From: Palaemon carinicauda
Taxonomy: Eukaryota > Arthropoda > Malacostraca > Decapoda > Palaemonidae
Direction: 5' to 3'
Assembly (NCBI RefSeq): GCF_036898095.1
Contig: NC_090767.1
Span: 36,364,336 to 36,428,335, forward strand
DNA length: 64,000 nt
The position numbers and the translations under genes were made by a program. Below the pieces are notes generated by a model, which did no database searches, had not been told where the DNA came from, and was given only the letters and a program-made list of their open reading frames with translations. This document shows positions 1 through 13,090 of the stretch, piece after piece (position 1 is the first letter of the stretch; each line of letters opens with the position of its first letter).

Positions 1-437
1 CTAATTGCTGCAATGGTGTGATTTCTACCCATATGGCCAAGTTTCTCATGAGCATCTCGTACGATTAGAGTGGTGACGTGCGAATGTTGTGGTAGTAGCA
101 TAGGATGTTTCACATCGGAGTCCATTGCGGCTTTCGAGAGGCGTCCTCCCACTCGCAGAGTTCCATCGATGAGCACTGGGTCGAGACGGAATATTGTACT
201 GGTTTTTGGTAGCGAATGTTCTCTCTTGTCTTCTTTCGTGGTTATTTTCTTGAGTTTCTCGACCTTGTTTGCAAAGGTGATCTTTTGTATAAAACAAACG
301 ATTGCATTTTCAGCCTTTTGCATGATCTGTGCGGTCCTTAAATTTATAGTTTGTTCTTTGTTTTGTAAGAAAGCCAAAAATGCTATGAATACTGCTACTG
401 CTCTCTTCAATCTCTCCCACCTGGAGAAATATGTGAT
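1..437 (-). pseudogene. BEL/Pao pol: pre-integrase region and integrase zinc domain (partial)
   Basis: The minus-strand frame reads through without a stop. An SRWERLKRAVAVF-type segment (about 385-425) is the usual start of the BEL pre-integrase region. It is followed by a hydrophilic helix and by the signature LIDGTLRVGGRL (about 140-175), then HPMLLPQ, LIVRDAHEKLGHMG and the start of the integrase H2C2 zinc region. The catalytic core lies beyond the left edge. Family assignment rests on the RVGGRL and HEKLGHMG signatures, which are diagnostic for BEL/Pao pol. The frame differs from that of the protease region to its right, which fits a deletion joint near 440. Confidence 0.85.
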
Positions 438-440
438 TAA

Positions 441-1212
441 AGTCATAAATGGTGATCCTTCTTCAGGAATGTAGTGTCCTCTGGAGACAATCCTTTCTCT
501 CCAGGATACCTTGCTACCCGGCTATCAATAAAGTCACTTTCCAGAATATTCAGTATTCTGTTTCGGGAGATAATTTCAGTACCCTGCTCAATATCCTCGG
601 TCACAATGCGATTACTGTTTACTCGATGTGTAGACGTTACACTGTTGTCTTCTACCGGCGAGCTGACTGTCCATCCGTGACGATACTGCAGAGCGAATGG
701 GCCTTTGCCGTCTGTTGATATGATTTTCAGAGGCTCCATTGCTAGTGGGCAATTACTGCCAATCAGTAGACCGATGTCTATTTCTGGCATTATTTCAGGA
801 ATCGATTTTGCCACGTCGTGAAGATATGGCCAGTGTCGTAACAGTTCTGGACGGGTATTTGATCATGGCTCACTGGAATTTCTTGTCTGGAATACGTTCT
901 TGGAAGCAGTATACCATTCTGGCCGTTTATATCACTGACGACGAGATCCTGGACAAGGTAGCTTTTGACTATGCTTTCCCCATGCATAGTTTTCAGACGC
1001 AGATTTGTTTGAACACCGGAAGCTTGCAAGTCATCTTTCAGTTCTTTTGATAGGAAGCACCCTGTGCTTCCTGGGTCATAGAGGGTGTAGGTAAGAACTT
1101 CTCGGTTGGTCCCCCTCTGCTTTATACGAACAGGTATTATTGCTTGAAGAACCATTGAGGAATCATGAGAAAAAACGTTGCTGGTAGCGGTATCTGGAGG
1201 GTTTTGGCTGGA
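441..1212 (-). pseudogene. BEL/Pao aspartic protease (DUF1758-like), frameshifted
   Basis: The upstream part (about 830-1212) carries MVLQAIIPVRIK followed by LYDPGSTGCFLSKEL, the DUF1758 retropepsin active-site region; the catalytic D is kept in the form DPGST. Near 815-835 the frame shifts by one base and continues as HWPYLHDVAKSIPE and then IDIGLLIGSNCP, the conserved flap and C-terminal part. The end, near 443-520, is the usual acidic stretch leading to RT, but RT never follows. The region would process the polyprotein in a live element. It is separated from gag by an in-frame TAA at 1213. Confidence 0.82.
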
Positions 1213-2196
1213 TTACTCTGTACGGTTTTGAGAATATGAAGATCTGTCAGAGTAGTTTGACCTCCAAGGTAGTTTAAAGCCATCTATATGCATGACCGTA
1301 GGATGACCTTTGCCACATTTGTGACATTTTCGCTTGTTCATGCACCCCTTCGATGTATGATTCAGACCATAGCAACTGAAGCATCCACTCTGCTCTATAA
1401 TAAACTTTCTTTTCTCTTCGAGAGATTTCTGCCTGAAATCTGCACAGTTATCCATATCGTGATTTTTGCTGCAGTAAAAACAGGAGGGCGACCTAAAACC
1501 ACGAGTTCTACTTTGGGTCTCATGATTTACTTGCATAGCAAATGCAGATTCTGTTGGTTTCCCTTTTGATGGTTTACTAGAATTCAGTTCTCTATGCATT
1601 GCTTCTTTGCCGAACACTGGGTCATTGACACACTCTGCTGCGTTAATAACAAACTGGACAATGTCACCAAAGCACGAAGACCTGTTCTCGAGGAGTCTGC
1701 GGTTAGTGGCTTTTTCGCGCCATTTATTCTGGATATAACTTGGCAATTTCTGGACTACCACCTGCAGGTTCGGTGCATGATCAAGAACAGCCAGGTGAGT
1801 AAGTGTTTGCATGGCGCTGAAGCATTTTAGCAAGTAATGCGAATATCTTTTCAGACATTTCCCTTCGTCTGGTTTTATCGGCTTCCACTCGTTTAGTTGT
1901 TTCAAGTATGCCAGAGATACTTTATAAGGATCACCATACTCTTGTTGTAGCAACTGTCTTGCCCGACTATATCCTTGGTCTGCCTGCATGTATATACAGC
2001 TGCTGATGAGGTCCTTAGGTTCACCGTCTGTATGCTGTAGAAGGTAGTAAAGTCTGTCGCTGCTACTGGCTGTTCTAGAGGAGATCCTGGTGTCAAACGC
2101 CAGTATGAAGTTACTGTATTCCAGAAGATCACCGGTAAACTTGGGAACTTGCGGTGCAGGCAAAGCTAGAGCTGTGGCGATACCACTAATCTGCTG
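1213..2196 (-). pseudogene. BEL/Pao gag with DUF1759-like domain and zinc knuckles
   Basis: About 316 codons beginning PAPQVPKFTGDLLEYSNF, the start of the DUF1759 capsid-like domain of BEL/Pao gag, continuing with DRLYYLLQHTDGEPKDLI and ARQLLQQEYGDP. Three Cys/His clusters near the C-terminus, CFYCSKNHDMDNC, CFSCYGLNHTSKGC and CHKCGKGH, are nucleocapsid zinc knuckles. The frame is the same as in the preceding gag part and in the first half of the protease, so the stops at 2197 (TAG) and 1213 (TAA) are simple nonsense changes in one long frame. Confidence 0.85.
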
Positions 2197-3244
2197 CTAT
2201 ATGATGTTAACTGGAGGTGAATTAGGCAGTGGATAGGGTGCACCAAAGTTACTGTTCACAGGTATATTTACAGGCGGATACGTATACTGTTCTAGATTTG
2301 GAAACGTTGATGACTTGGCATTCGAAGCGAAGACTGGAGTTGCAAGAGTGTTAGTAACAGTCTCTGAAGAATTTCTGGGAACAAATTCTTGTGCAGTGCT
2401 GGGATTTATACTGGGTAAGCTGGCACTATTTTCCTGGGTGACAGGGAGTATAACCTGGTTAGCCATATTGCCACCCTTAGCCGTGTTAGCACCTTCACTC
2501 GCACAAATTCCAGGGGCAGCTATACTAGGTCCAGCAACCATAACATTCACGTCTCGATGGTTGGCTCGTTGCACAATAATGCTGGGATGTGTCTCATTGT
2601 CTTTGTTACCAACATTGTCGTCGCCAATGTCATTTTCGGTTTCTGCAAAAACACCTGCTTTTGCTCGAGTCTTGGCTATTTCGATATCCAATAGAATCTC
2701 TTCTGTCTTTGCCTCCTGTTCCTTTTTCTTTGTCACAAGTTCTTTTTCCGCAAGCAACTCGGCGAGGCGTGCTTTGGCTAGCACCTTTTCGGACGTAGCC
2801 GATTTGCCAGAAGGAAGGGAAGAAGGCCGTTTGGAAGAACGTTTTGAACCAGATCGGCTTAAAAGATTCTCCAGGTCTTCTTCAAGTCGTTTTTCGTTTA
2901 TAGCTATCCATTCACCAGTATGGTTTCGGAATAGCAGAATGCTAATTTCCTTGGTCTCATATCTGGACAATTCCTAGTCCTCCTCCAATTCGTCTGAGAT
3001 GTTATCCATGACACAATTGAAGTTTTCTTTGTACTTATCGAAAGCTTCGTTATATTCTTTTAGACAAATTTTCACCAAGTGCAGGTTGTCCGGATTTGAC
3101 ATGAGGCCTATGAGTTCGTTGCGTTTTTTCGTTACGTTGCCAAGTGATGATTTCAATTTATTTTTTTAATGTTCGAATATTAACTGTCGTACCCGAGTTT
3201 TCGTCGGGAGCATTATTCTGAACAGTCTCATCAGACTCCCCCAT
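2197..3244 (-). pseudogene. BEL/Pao gag N-terminal coiled-coil region
   Basis: The segment at 2974-3156 and the 257-codon segment at 2197-2970 share one frame, separated by a TAG near 2974. The first part (LKEYNEAFDKYKENF) and the second (about 2690-2890, rich in A, E, K and R) look like the paired helices and coiled coil that begin BEL gag. After about 2640 the protein becomes P, S and N rich, a linker to DUF1759. A start codon at 3244 opens a 28-codon frame that would join the main frame if one A were missing from the A-run near 3160-3170; the start is therefore an inference. Confidence 0.75.
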
Positions 3245-4295
<1,051 letters not shown>

Positions 4296-6501
4296 ATTAA
4301 TCTTCTTAGAAGATTATATCTAATACCTTTGAAATCCTATAACAAAAAAAATAATATCTTTCCTTTTTCAAAGAGACACTCATCCAGTACCCAGTCCCAT
4401 GTGGATATTTCGCACGGTCAATGAGTTCCGATGGGTTAAGTCTTATTCGTTATCTATTTTCATTTCTTTCTTTTACTTCCTGTTGTACACATGATAAAAA
4501 AAATATTTTGCTTAGAAACTTCCTTGTTGGTAAGATGATGTGGAGATGGCTTGATCAGCTGAGTAAGAAGTTTCCATCCTAGTTAACAGACATATTCCTG
4601 CTGCCATAAAATGTCTTTCTTTTTTAGCACAATGACTTTTTAAAACAATTGCCCAGTGATTCAGTCATCTCAAAGCAATCAGCTCTCCCGTTCCACTACA
4701 CCTTTACTTGTTTGAATTATTTTGGTGCACATCACACCGCTTTTGCTTCACAGATTACATAAGTCCTAATATCTGCAAAGTTGGTCATTGTAATTAATAA
4801 TGTTCTTTTTAGTAAGCTTTAGTACTCGCTATCAAATTCTTTTTTATATCTCATTTTCACCATTAATAAAAGTAATAAAAAGAGATTGCTTTATAACACT
4901 AAATTCGGTAGTAAATTTTACATTTGTTCTCTATACTCTTTGTCAACATCGCTTTCCCACACCTGAAAGATGGTAAGTCTACAGCAAGAGACTACCATTT
5001 TGGAACACAGAGATAATACTATATGCATGTTATCACTGATCACTCTTGTTTATATCAATATCACCAGAGAATCGAAATCTAGGATTTTCTGGCCCTTCCT
5101 AAAGGTGTTTTACACTCCTACTACTATTAACATATCTACTACTTGTTTGAATATCATGTCCTATTTCTCTTAATAAATAGGTATTCAAGTGTACTGTAAT
5201 GATATTTAAAATAGATTAAAAACTATGGCTTGATTTCTGATTGAACTGCATTGTGATAGATTTGTTTGACGAGTTGGAGCTTGTTGGAGCACAAAACTTT
5301 ATCTCAAATTTGTTAACACTTATTCAGTTAACAAATGGTCATATGTAAAATTCTAAGATGTTATTACTTTTGTATAAATTGTTATTTATTGTCAAGAGTA
5401 TTGCACTTCTATTTTTTGTGTAGAAATTGTATACTGTTTATTGTCAAGGAGTTGTTTCTACAAAAATACAAACCATCATCCTTTAATAGAAGTATGACTC
5501 CAGCAAACCTGAATTTCCATCTTAACTTTTAACGAGGTAATTAGAGTTGTTGGCGTATGGAGGGTAGACTCCACTTACTAGCCAGGTAGAACAACTCTCA
5601 CATTAACTTTGGCCCAATTCAGTATGGACGTACTTCTCTACTGTTTCTGTATTTGCTAAAATAATTAGCAAGCTGTGGCCAATGAGAACGCATTCTTACT
5701 TGAGTCACTTTAATGGCCCTACAGGGTTGAAGATACAAGTAAACACCTTCTAAGACCCCACCCCCCACCCCACACTTCCCTTGCTTGCAAAATGTGACAT
5801 GGACAGCTGTTAGTTTTATTAAAATGTGGTCATATTTCAAAAACAGGTTGACATCATTGTAAAGTTACTGAAGTAATTGGCTTACCAGATCGAGGGAAAT
5901 GACCCCATACATGCTGAATCCTTGATGAGGATGGGAGGGTTAGGGATTAGCAGCTGGGCTCTAATGAACAGTGAGAACTATATTCCCACTGGACTTCGTT
6001 GCCCAATTGTTGATCCAACTAAATCAGTTAGCACTTTCTCTTTTCCTTTTGGTTATTTCTTTTATTCTCTCATCTCTTCCTTTTGGGCTTGAACTTGTTG
6101 ACGACTTTTGTTTGTTTGATTTTACTTTGGCTGCTGCTTTGGATTTGACTCAGTGTGGGATGGATCCCATTCCATTTCAACCTTTACCAATTTAGACACC
6201 ATCACCCTCTGGCAGACCCCATTGGGTGCAGACTAAGTCTGTTAAGAGTCGGGCTCCAGTGATCCGGTTTTAAGTCAGCCATATTTGCGGGTAATGGGTG
6301 ACGCCGGTGGGAGTGGCTAGCCACCCCCAATGACCAGTTTACGCCCACCTTAAGAGAAGCATCCCATCTGTAAAAGAGGATAGAGGACTGGTCCCCGCTG
6401 AAGCCTTTTTTAGTGTTGGGCACATGGGATTAGAGGTGGATAAACCGGCTTGGTCTTTAAAATAAACTAACCCCTCGATTGACGACTAGGAAAATACAAA
6501 C
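4296..6501. other. Non-coding; right part may be the LINE 5' region
   Basis: 4296-5600 is AT-rich and shows nothing recognisable. From about 5880 to 6500 composition becomes more GC-rich and lies just ahead of the LINE ORF1 on the same strand, so it may be that element's 5' untranslated region. The short frames here show no family signature. Confidence 0.4.
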
Positions 6502-6602
6502 ATGGACCTCGGTACAGACAGCTCCAACCCGGGTTCTAATATTGTAACATTAGAACCTTACTCACGTTATAGGAAGAATGATAAGAAAACACTAGAAGAA
6601 GA

Positions 6603-6700
<98 letters not shown>

Positions 6701-7430
6701 TACAAATGATGACAATACAGAAAAATATAGGGAAGTAGAAGTATTACCTGGTCACTATGAAGTAGTGAATTATGAAAATTTTTTGGGGGGGAAGTTTGAA
6801 AATGCAAGATATGAACGTGTAAATGTTTTTAAAGCTAACAGGGAAATAGTTGCTATATGTGGAGGGCAGCCAAAAATTCTTCCCCATGGAAATGGAAGTC
6901 TCTTGATAGAGACACCATCCTCAATACAAGGTGAAAAATTGAAAACATTCACAACATTGGATGGTCAGAGTGTCGAATGTGTTTCGCACCCCACTTTCAA
7001 CCAGAGTAGAGGTGTGATATATGTTCCAGAATTGCTGGACATAGAGGAAAAAGAAATTGAGGATGAACTGAGGAGTCAAGGAGTATTAAAAGTAGTCAGA
7101 ATGAGAAAGAGAGTTAGATAATCACATATTCCTCTTGCTACTTTGATTACATTATCTGATCATTGCAGATTACCAAATGCTATTACAGCTGGTTTGTTAT
7201 CTTTGAAAGAGAAACCATATATCCCCTCTATCATTGCGATATTATCATTGCTGAATGTATGGCCATTTAAGCCAGAAATACAGGGAAAAACTAAATAATA
7301 ATAGACCTGTTTGGGCCAACTGTGGAAAAATTAGTCATGGAGTATGCATAAAAAATAGAAATTGCATACAATGTGGGGAAGCACACCCAGCTACATCTAA
7401 AAGCTGTGTTAATTTAATTTTTTGAAAAGA
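6502..7430 (+). pseudogene. LINE ORF1 (gag-like), N-terminal and central parts with zinc region
   Basis: It starts near the ATG at 6502. The frame passes through a GA microsatellite encoding an E/R repeat, shifts, and continues at 6765 with GNGSLLIETPSSIQGEKL, HPTFNQSRGVIYVPEL and IEDELRSQGVLKVVRM. These are characteristic of the RNA-binding ORF1 protein of I/Jockey LINEs. After a stop near 7120, LPNAITAGLLSL and PYIPS continue the family pattern, and a CIQCGEAHPATSKSC zinc knuckle (CX2CX3HX6C) lies near 7350-7410. In a live element this protein binds the element RNA. Several stops and shifts are present. Confidence 0.82.
6602..6701 (+). repeat. (GA)n microsatellite inside LINE ORF1
   Basis: Pure GA run of about 95 bp with one AA interruption near 6685. 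It sits where ORF1 already encodes E and R residues, so it may have grown from a short purine-rich coding stretch. The frame shifts just after it. Confidence 0.95.
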
Positions 7431-8149
7431 AATTCAGGCTATTACGACCATGGAAAGGGTTACTTTTAGCGAGGCTCGTAAAAGAGCTCTTGAAGAACAG
7501 ACAAGACCAGGGCAACCCGTTTCAATGTTTCTGAAGAAAACTTGCCAAAGCACGCGTACGAAAATTATATTCCCACTTTTAAGATAAAGAAACTTATGAA
7601 AGTAGTTAAAGAGGTTGAAGGTCCCATTGAAAATCTATATCCAGAAATTTTAGAAAAATCAAAACAGATACCTAAAGATCTGAAAGTTATTCAAAAGCCA
7701 TCTACTCCCATTCTAAAAAAATAGTTCAAACTTCTCTTAGGCCCTATCCTTGCCTGATCTGATGGAGGTTCCACGTGAAACAAATTTACCTGGTGAACCT
7801 GTAGTGGGAAGCTGCAAAAACCACACTGCTCACAACCTTTTAATTGAAATGAGACAGACCTCCTTATCTCCCGCGTCCTACCATAAGAAACATGAAAGTC
7901 AGGACTTCAAATAAATATGATGTGTTGTCTGCTGATGTTTCTGATCAACTGGAAGGTAAACTGAATAAATCAGAAATTCAAGTTAAGGTCCACCATCCTC
8001 CCCAACAATTAGATCAAGAGGAAACAAAGAAAAAGGCGAACACAAAACCCAATATATCAAGATCCTCTCTAGAGATAACACTGGGAAATATTGTTAGATC
8101 AAATACTGCCCATGGAAAGACTTTATCCAAGGTGTCTTCCAGAAAATAA
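7431..8149 (+). pseudogene. LINE ORF1 C-terminal part
   Basis: It begins with MERVTFSEARKRALEE (about 7450-7500), the usual segment after the ORF1 zinc knuckles, then continues through two frames (7542-7724 and 7892-8149). The second contains TSNKYDVLSADV and a lysine-rich tail ending in TAA at 8147-8149. Low-complexity, charged and proline-containing sequence is normal here. ORF2 starts within about 15 bp of the stop, as expected for closely spaced LINE ORFs. Confidence 0.7.
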
Positions 8150-8155
8150 ATCATA

Positions 8156-8636
8156 GTTTTTCCTCCATTATGCAATGGAATTTCCAGGGTTTAAGGGTGA
8201 AATATGAAGATCTTAAGCTCCTCATACGTGAGCAATCCCTTATAACTGTGTCTACAGGAGACCAAGCTCGACGCTAACTCTTCTTGTCCTCGAGAGCATA
8301 TTAGCTATATAACACCATATGATCAACGAACTGGGAGCCCTGGGGGAAGTCTTATGTACGTTCGTTGAGATGTTCCCCAAATATCTCTGTGTATCTATAC
8401 CCCTCAGTGAGCAGTAGTTGTAAAAATTAATATAGGGATAAAATACACAATCTGTTCCCTTTACTTGCCTCCAAATGATAACATCGCATATGATATTATA
8501 GTAAATGTGATTAAACCACTCCAACAACCTTTACTTTTACTAGGAAATCTTAATAGTAGACATCCTTTATGGGGAGATGTTTTGGCAAACGCAGAGGGTA
8601 ATATTATGTCATCATTTTGGAGAATGAAGATATAGG
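8156..8636 (+). pseudogene. LINE ORF2 endonuclease, first part
   Basis: Across frames one reads MQWNFQGLRVKYEDLKLLI (about 8170-8226), LQETKLDANS, and later ICSLYLPPND and PLLLLGNLNSRHPLWGD (about 8450-8580). These are the EEP/APE-type endonuclease motifs, with N, E, Y and N-x-N landmarks of LINE ORF2; the GDFN motif is GNLN here. In a live element the enzyme nicks the target DNA. Stops occur at about 8205, 8245 and 8410. The frame is broken at 8637 by an insertion and resumes at 9661. Confidence 0.8.
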
Positions 8637-9655
8637 TCTATAAAAAAGAGGTTTTTATACAGATTTTAATGATAAGGTAACTCATTAAATTTATAAGTTA
8701 ATATAGGGTATATTAAATAATAAAGTATAAGTTACAATGAATTTAATTGTAATGTATATACTCGAACCAAAAATAAACTTCTGAACGACAAACCACTTGA
8801 CTTGAACCATAAGGATAGAAAGTGAGTACTTAACATTTCATGTATGAACAGAATCGGACGCAACTACCCCAATGAAATAACAGCACAAAAATAAACAAGT
8901 AAAATGTAAATTATATCTCTATCCCAGTGAACAAAACGTCAAAATAATAATAAGAACAAACAGAATTCTATACAATCAAATAGTAAATTGATTAATGAAA
9001 TACAAACAAACAAAGTAACTAGAAGTTTAAATAAGTATGTAAGGTAAGTATAGGTAAGGTACGTATAATTTGGGTAAGTATAGGTAATAACTCACTTATC
9101 ACATAAGCATCGATTAAAGCTGCAGGAATAAAAATCAAGATCTGGACAGTTTAAAAACAAAGGAAAAAAAGCTTTTCTCTTACCTTGTTTATAGTGTAAT
9201 TTAGGAGATAGGTAGGCGGGTTCTCCTTTGGCAGGTCCGGGCCAATGGTATTTTGATAGAATTATTATTCCATACTTGCGTAACACATGATCGTGTTGCA
9301 AATGATAAGATCCATAGGTCACTACATAACTTCAAAGATTAATCCACTGTAGGTATGACTGAAACTTCTACTGAAGACTGAAGTTGCTAAGTTCTTGACA
9401 GGTACTCTCGGTTCTCCGTCACTCAGTAAACCAAGGAAACATTTTTCGCATTAAAATTGGTGGTTTGTTTACGGCAGTAACCATTTAAAAGGATTAGACG
9501 AGAAAAGTTATTTATCAAATTTACGTTAATTATAAAATGGACTAATTAATTAATTACATAAGTAAAGTACTTTAATACTGATGCCGTAGTGATGATGCAT
9601 ATTTTTTTTCTTTAATAACTAGTAAAATTAAAAGAAAAATACATATTTTTCTACA
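8637..9655 (-). mobile_element. 1.02-kb insertion with ATAGG target duplication; solo-LTR candidate
   Basis: The LINE endonuclease reads up to ATAGG at 8632-8636 and resumes in frame after ATAGG at 9656-9660, so 8637-9655 is a later insertion with a 5-bp duplication. On the minus strand it starts TGTAGAAAAATATG and ends in TATAGA, close to the TG...CA ends of an LTR. It has no coding region and the length suits an LTR. A 5-bp duplication favours an LTR element over most DNA transposons. I could not match it to an LTR elsewhere in the window. Confidence 0.6.
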
Positions 9656-9660
9656 ATAGG

Positions 9661-10138
9661 ACTCCTTAATACAAGTGAGCCCACACATTTTCACGTTCAG
9701 ACAGGTACCTTGTTCTTCATTGACCTATCAGTTGCAAGCTCTAACTGTCTTCTCGATTTTAATTGGAGAACATTAGATGATTGGCACACTAGTGATCATG
9801 CACCAATCATTATAAACACCAACAATGGTCAACCGTTACAGAGACCGCCACGATGGAATCTTGATAAGGCGGACTGAGTTACATTTCAGGAGTTAAGTAA
9901 AATTCAAGGAAAAGTAGAAAGTGTTGATGATGCCATTGACTTACTTAATGGAACTCTTCACACAGCGGGAGTCAATTCTATTCGCAAAACAACAGGGATA
10001 TTCAAACGACGACCAGTCCCCCGGTGGTCATCAGAACTAACTGCCCTGCACAGAGCCACAAGAAAGTCTTTAACCCGATTGCGCAGGTGCCATACTGAGG
10101 AGAATTTAGTCATATACAAGAAATATAGAGGACAGTTC
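9661..10138 (+). pseudogene. LINE ORF2 endonuclease, second part and linker
   Basis: The reading continues from before the insertion: GLLNTSEPTH, then IDLSVASSNCLL and WRTLDDWHTSDHAPIII (about 9715-9815). The last includes the catalytic SDH motif, so the active-site His is retained. After a stop near 9877 the usual linker toward RT follows, with PVPRWSSELTALHRATRKSL (about 10015-10070). It ends at 10138 against the TA-rich inverted-repeat element. Confidence 0.82.
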
Positions 10139-10772
<634 letters not shown>

Positions 10773-11344
10773 TTGTCAAAAACAAAGAAAAATGCATGGA
10801 AAATACAGATTATTATATGGTAAATTGCTAGCAAATGATTATATGGTACCCCCCCCAAAAAAAATACTGATGTACATATGATTCGGTAACTTGTTAAAGA
10901 ATAGTTGTTACCTTTGTCAAAAATACAGATTATTACAATACGGTAATTAATAAGAATATTTGTTACCTTGGTAAAGATATAATTTCAGTGCACAAACAAA
11001 AATTCCTGGTACGTACAAGCACCACGGTTTTGTATATTTATATATAGGGCTTATATATTTTATTAGATGCCCATAGATTCTTTATTTTAACATTTAGGGC
11101 TTATATTTTGTATTAGGTGCCCAAAAAATTATTTTTTTTTTAAATGTTTTCAAAATGCAAATGTCTTAGTCTCTTCAACTACATATTACTGGTTAACTGC
11201 TTTTCGTGCACAACAATATTCCAAACAATTTTACTTCAGCGAGCAAATGAAAAGGCCAATTTCAAACGGCTCTAAATTGAAACAAACAAGGAGTTTTGTC
11301 TGGACATAGCAAAACGTTCTGTTTGACCTGCATCAGTCTATGCC
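10773..11344. other. Non-coding; possible 3' LTR remains of the gypsy element to the right
   Basis: No gene is visible. Two related ~30-bp segments with GGGCTTATAT and TGCCCA lie about 55 bp apart (11046-11075 and 11096-11127). By position the 3' LTR of the minus-strand gypsy element should start below about 11340, but no match to its upstream LTR was found. Confidence 0.4.
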
Positions 11345-12966
11345 TTAACATACGCCAAACCTAACGGCGATAAATATCATCACCGTAACGCTGATTGCTG
11401 CTAGTAACATGTGAAAACGAAGATCTGCACAAGTCAGCGACGGGTGGTCCATCTGGGTTAATTTAATCAACCGCTTAGCCACTGGTGTGTTGTATGGGAG
11501 ATGTAAAGATAGGTTTGTAGTTGACCACGTGAAATTCGTAAAGTAGGCCCGTTCTCTGATGATAGTGTTATTTCCTCAAGACCGTGTAATTCGTGGACGT
11601 ACCGATGCAACCATCCGCTGCAACAGAGATTTGGGAATAGGACGTGGATCCGTCCGGTCATGATACATTGAAGCCGGCCTTGTCGTATCATATCCACGAG
11701 CCGTTGTTCAGTCTGCAATTGAAGTTATTATTGTCAAAGGGATAAAGTTTTTTCAGACAACTTTCATATGTATGGGAGAGAGCACCGTTTAGCACTATAC
11801 CTAACTCGCATGAATCCATTGATTTTTTATGGAATTCAAAGCAGTCAGCTGTACATATTTTTTTGTTCATTGCGTCTGAACAGTGAGTTAATTTATTTAA
11901 GTCTTTAATGACTGTATATGTTTCCTTATCATGGGAAATCAATACATGTCCTGTCAAACTGGATATTTACTGGATATTACTGGGCTTAAATTATTTGTCA
12001 TGAAAGTCGGAATTGGTGATATCCTCTATGATTGCCAGGCATCGGATGAATCAAAAGGAATTGTAAACATAATCCTGTAATTTTCATCGCGTACTGTAAT
12101 TAGGCTGTAATAAAATTCTAATTTATCTGCGTCTAACAAAGAAATATAACCAATTTTCTCCCGTCCGTTCTCCAGAATTAACGTTGTCTTTTATCGGCAA
12201 CAAATGCGGTGAGAGAACACCTTTAGTCGCTAACATAATAGCTTCCACTTAGTCTTTTGATTTCTCAATGAAATGTGCAATTTTATTATGGATATGATCT
12301 ATTTTTGATTTATAATACGTCAACGTTGCCAACAAGTCTTGTACTTCCATAATCTGACTGATATTACGAGAATGTTCGTTTACCAAACTCATATTTTGAT
12401 TGATTGAAGTTAACTGATTCCTTAGTTCTGATAAAACTAATTCGTTTTCATGTGTTAAAAACTAAATTTTCTTATTTTGATTACTAATTTTTAGACGATT
12501 TGAAATCCCTAAGCCTAAACTTGAAACAGATCCAAAGATGTTTAGTTCAGCAAAAATAAACGGGTTACGTTTTTCAAGATTTGTGTGTCTTACTGTCCAC
12601 ATCAAAAGGTCACAAGCCAAAGATTCTGCCTCGTGAGTCTTATTTTGCAAGTCGTGGGATAGTATCTCTGCCACTTTTAGTGTCGATGCAAGCGAACTCT
12701 CTGTATTATAAGGAAAGTGTCTTTTATATATTTCATTAATGAAGCAGCAAACCTTGAAATGTTGCTCCTTAAGCTAGTGATGTCATTCTCTGGGAACAAA
12801 TTGCTTGCATGCGTACTTCTATACCTATATTACTTGCAGTAATAAATACGTCTTCTGTTCTCTCTACTATAGTGCCATATTTAAAATCTATACTTTCAGT
12901 TTTAGAGCTCTTCCCACACGAGAAAAATGTCTGAGCGAACAATGTCACTCCTAACAATAAAAACAT
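11345..12966 (-). pseudogene. Envelope-like glycoprotein gene of gypsy element, broken
   Basis: It begins at 12966 with MFLLLGVTLFAQTFFSCG, a good signal peptide. About 12460-12600 holds FIFAELNIFGSVSSLGLG followed by a leucine/isoleucine heptad stretch to about 12280, like the fusion region and coiled coil of baculovirus F-type and errantivirus envelopes. A Cys-rich part (about 11700-11900) follows, with C spacing typical of the ectodomain. It ends at 11345-11410 in LLAAISVTVMIFIAV, a membrane anchor. Stops and frame changes occur near 12470, 12260, 11960 and 11700. The F-like assignment is by layout and short motifs; the gene is dead. Confidence 0.65.
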
Positions 12967-13090
12967 CTTGGAAACTTGTAATGAGAAAAATATATGTAAT
13001 TACTCCTGTATTAAGAAGAAAAAAAATTTATCTTATACTTTTCATAGATAAAAAATAAAAAAAAAATCCCTCACTTCCTTCTCTCTTATT

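Larger units (their letters stand above)
1..3244 (-). mobile_element. BEL/Pao LTR retrotransposon, degenerate, open at left edge
   Basis: Read on the minus strand, the order is gag coiled-coil region, DUF1759-type gag with zinc knuckles, DUF1758-type aspartic protease, then directly the pre-integrase region and the integrase H2C2 zinc region, which leaves the window at base 1. This is BEL/Pao architecture, except that reverse transcriptase and RNase H are missing. The coding frame holds three in-frame stops (about 2974, 2197 and 1213), a frameshift near 815-835, a homopolymer frameshift near 3160-3170 and a frame change at the deletion junction near 440. The probable gag start is the ATG at 3244. 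It cannot be autonomous. Confidence 0.88.
6502..10138 (+). mobile_element. LINE of the I/Jockey group (Nimb-like), degenerate, interrupted
   Basis: Plus-strand order is an ORF1 gag-like protein with a CCHC zinc region, then the ORF2 endonuclease. The element stops at 10138, where a TA-rich inverted-repeat element follows; no RT or 3' tail is present. The endonuclease is split by an insertion at 8637-9655 flanked by ATAGG. Many stops and frameshifts make it non-functional. The clade call rests on ORF1 and endonuclease signatures only. Confidence 0.8.
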
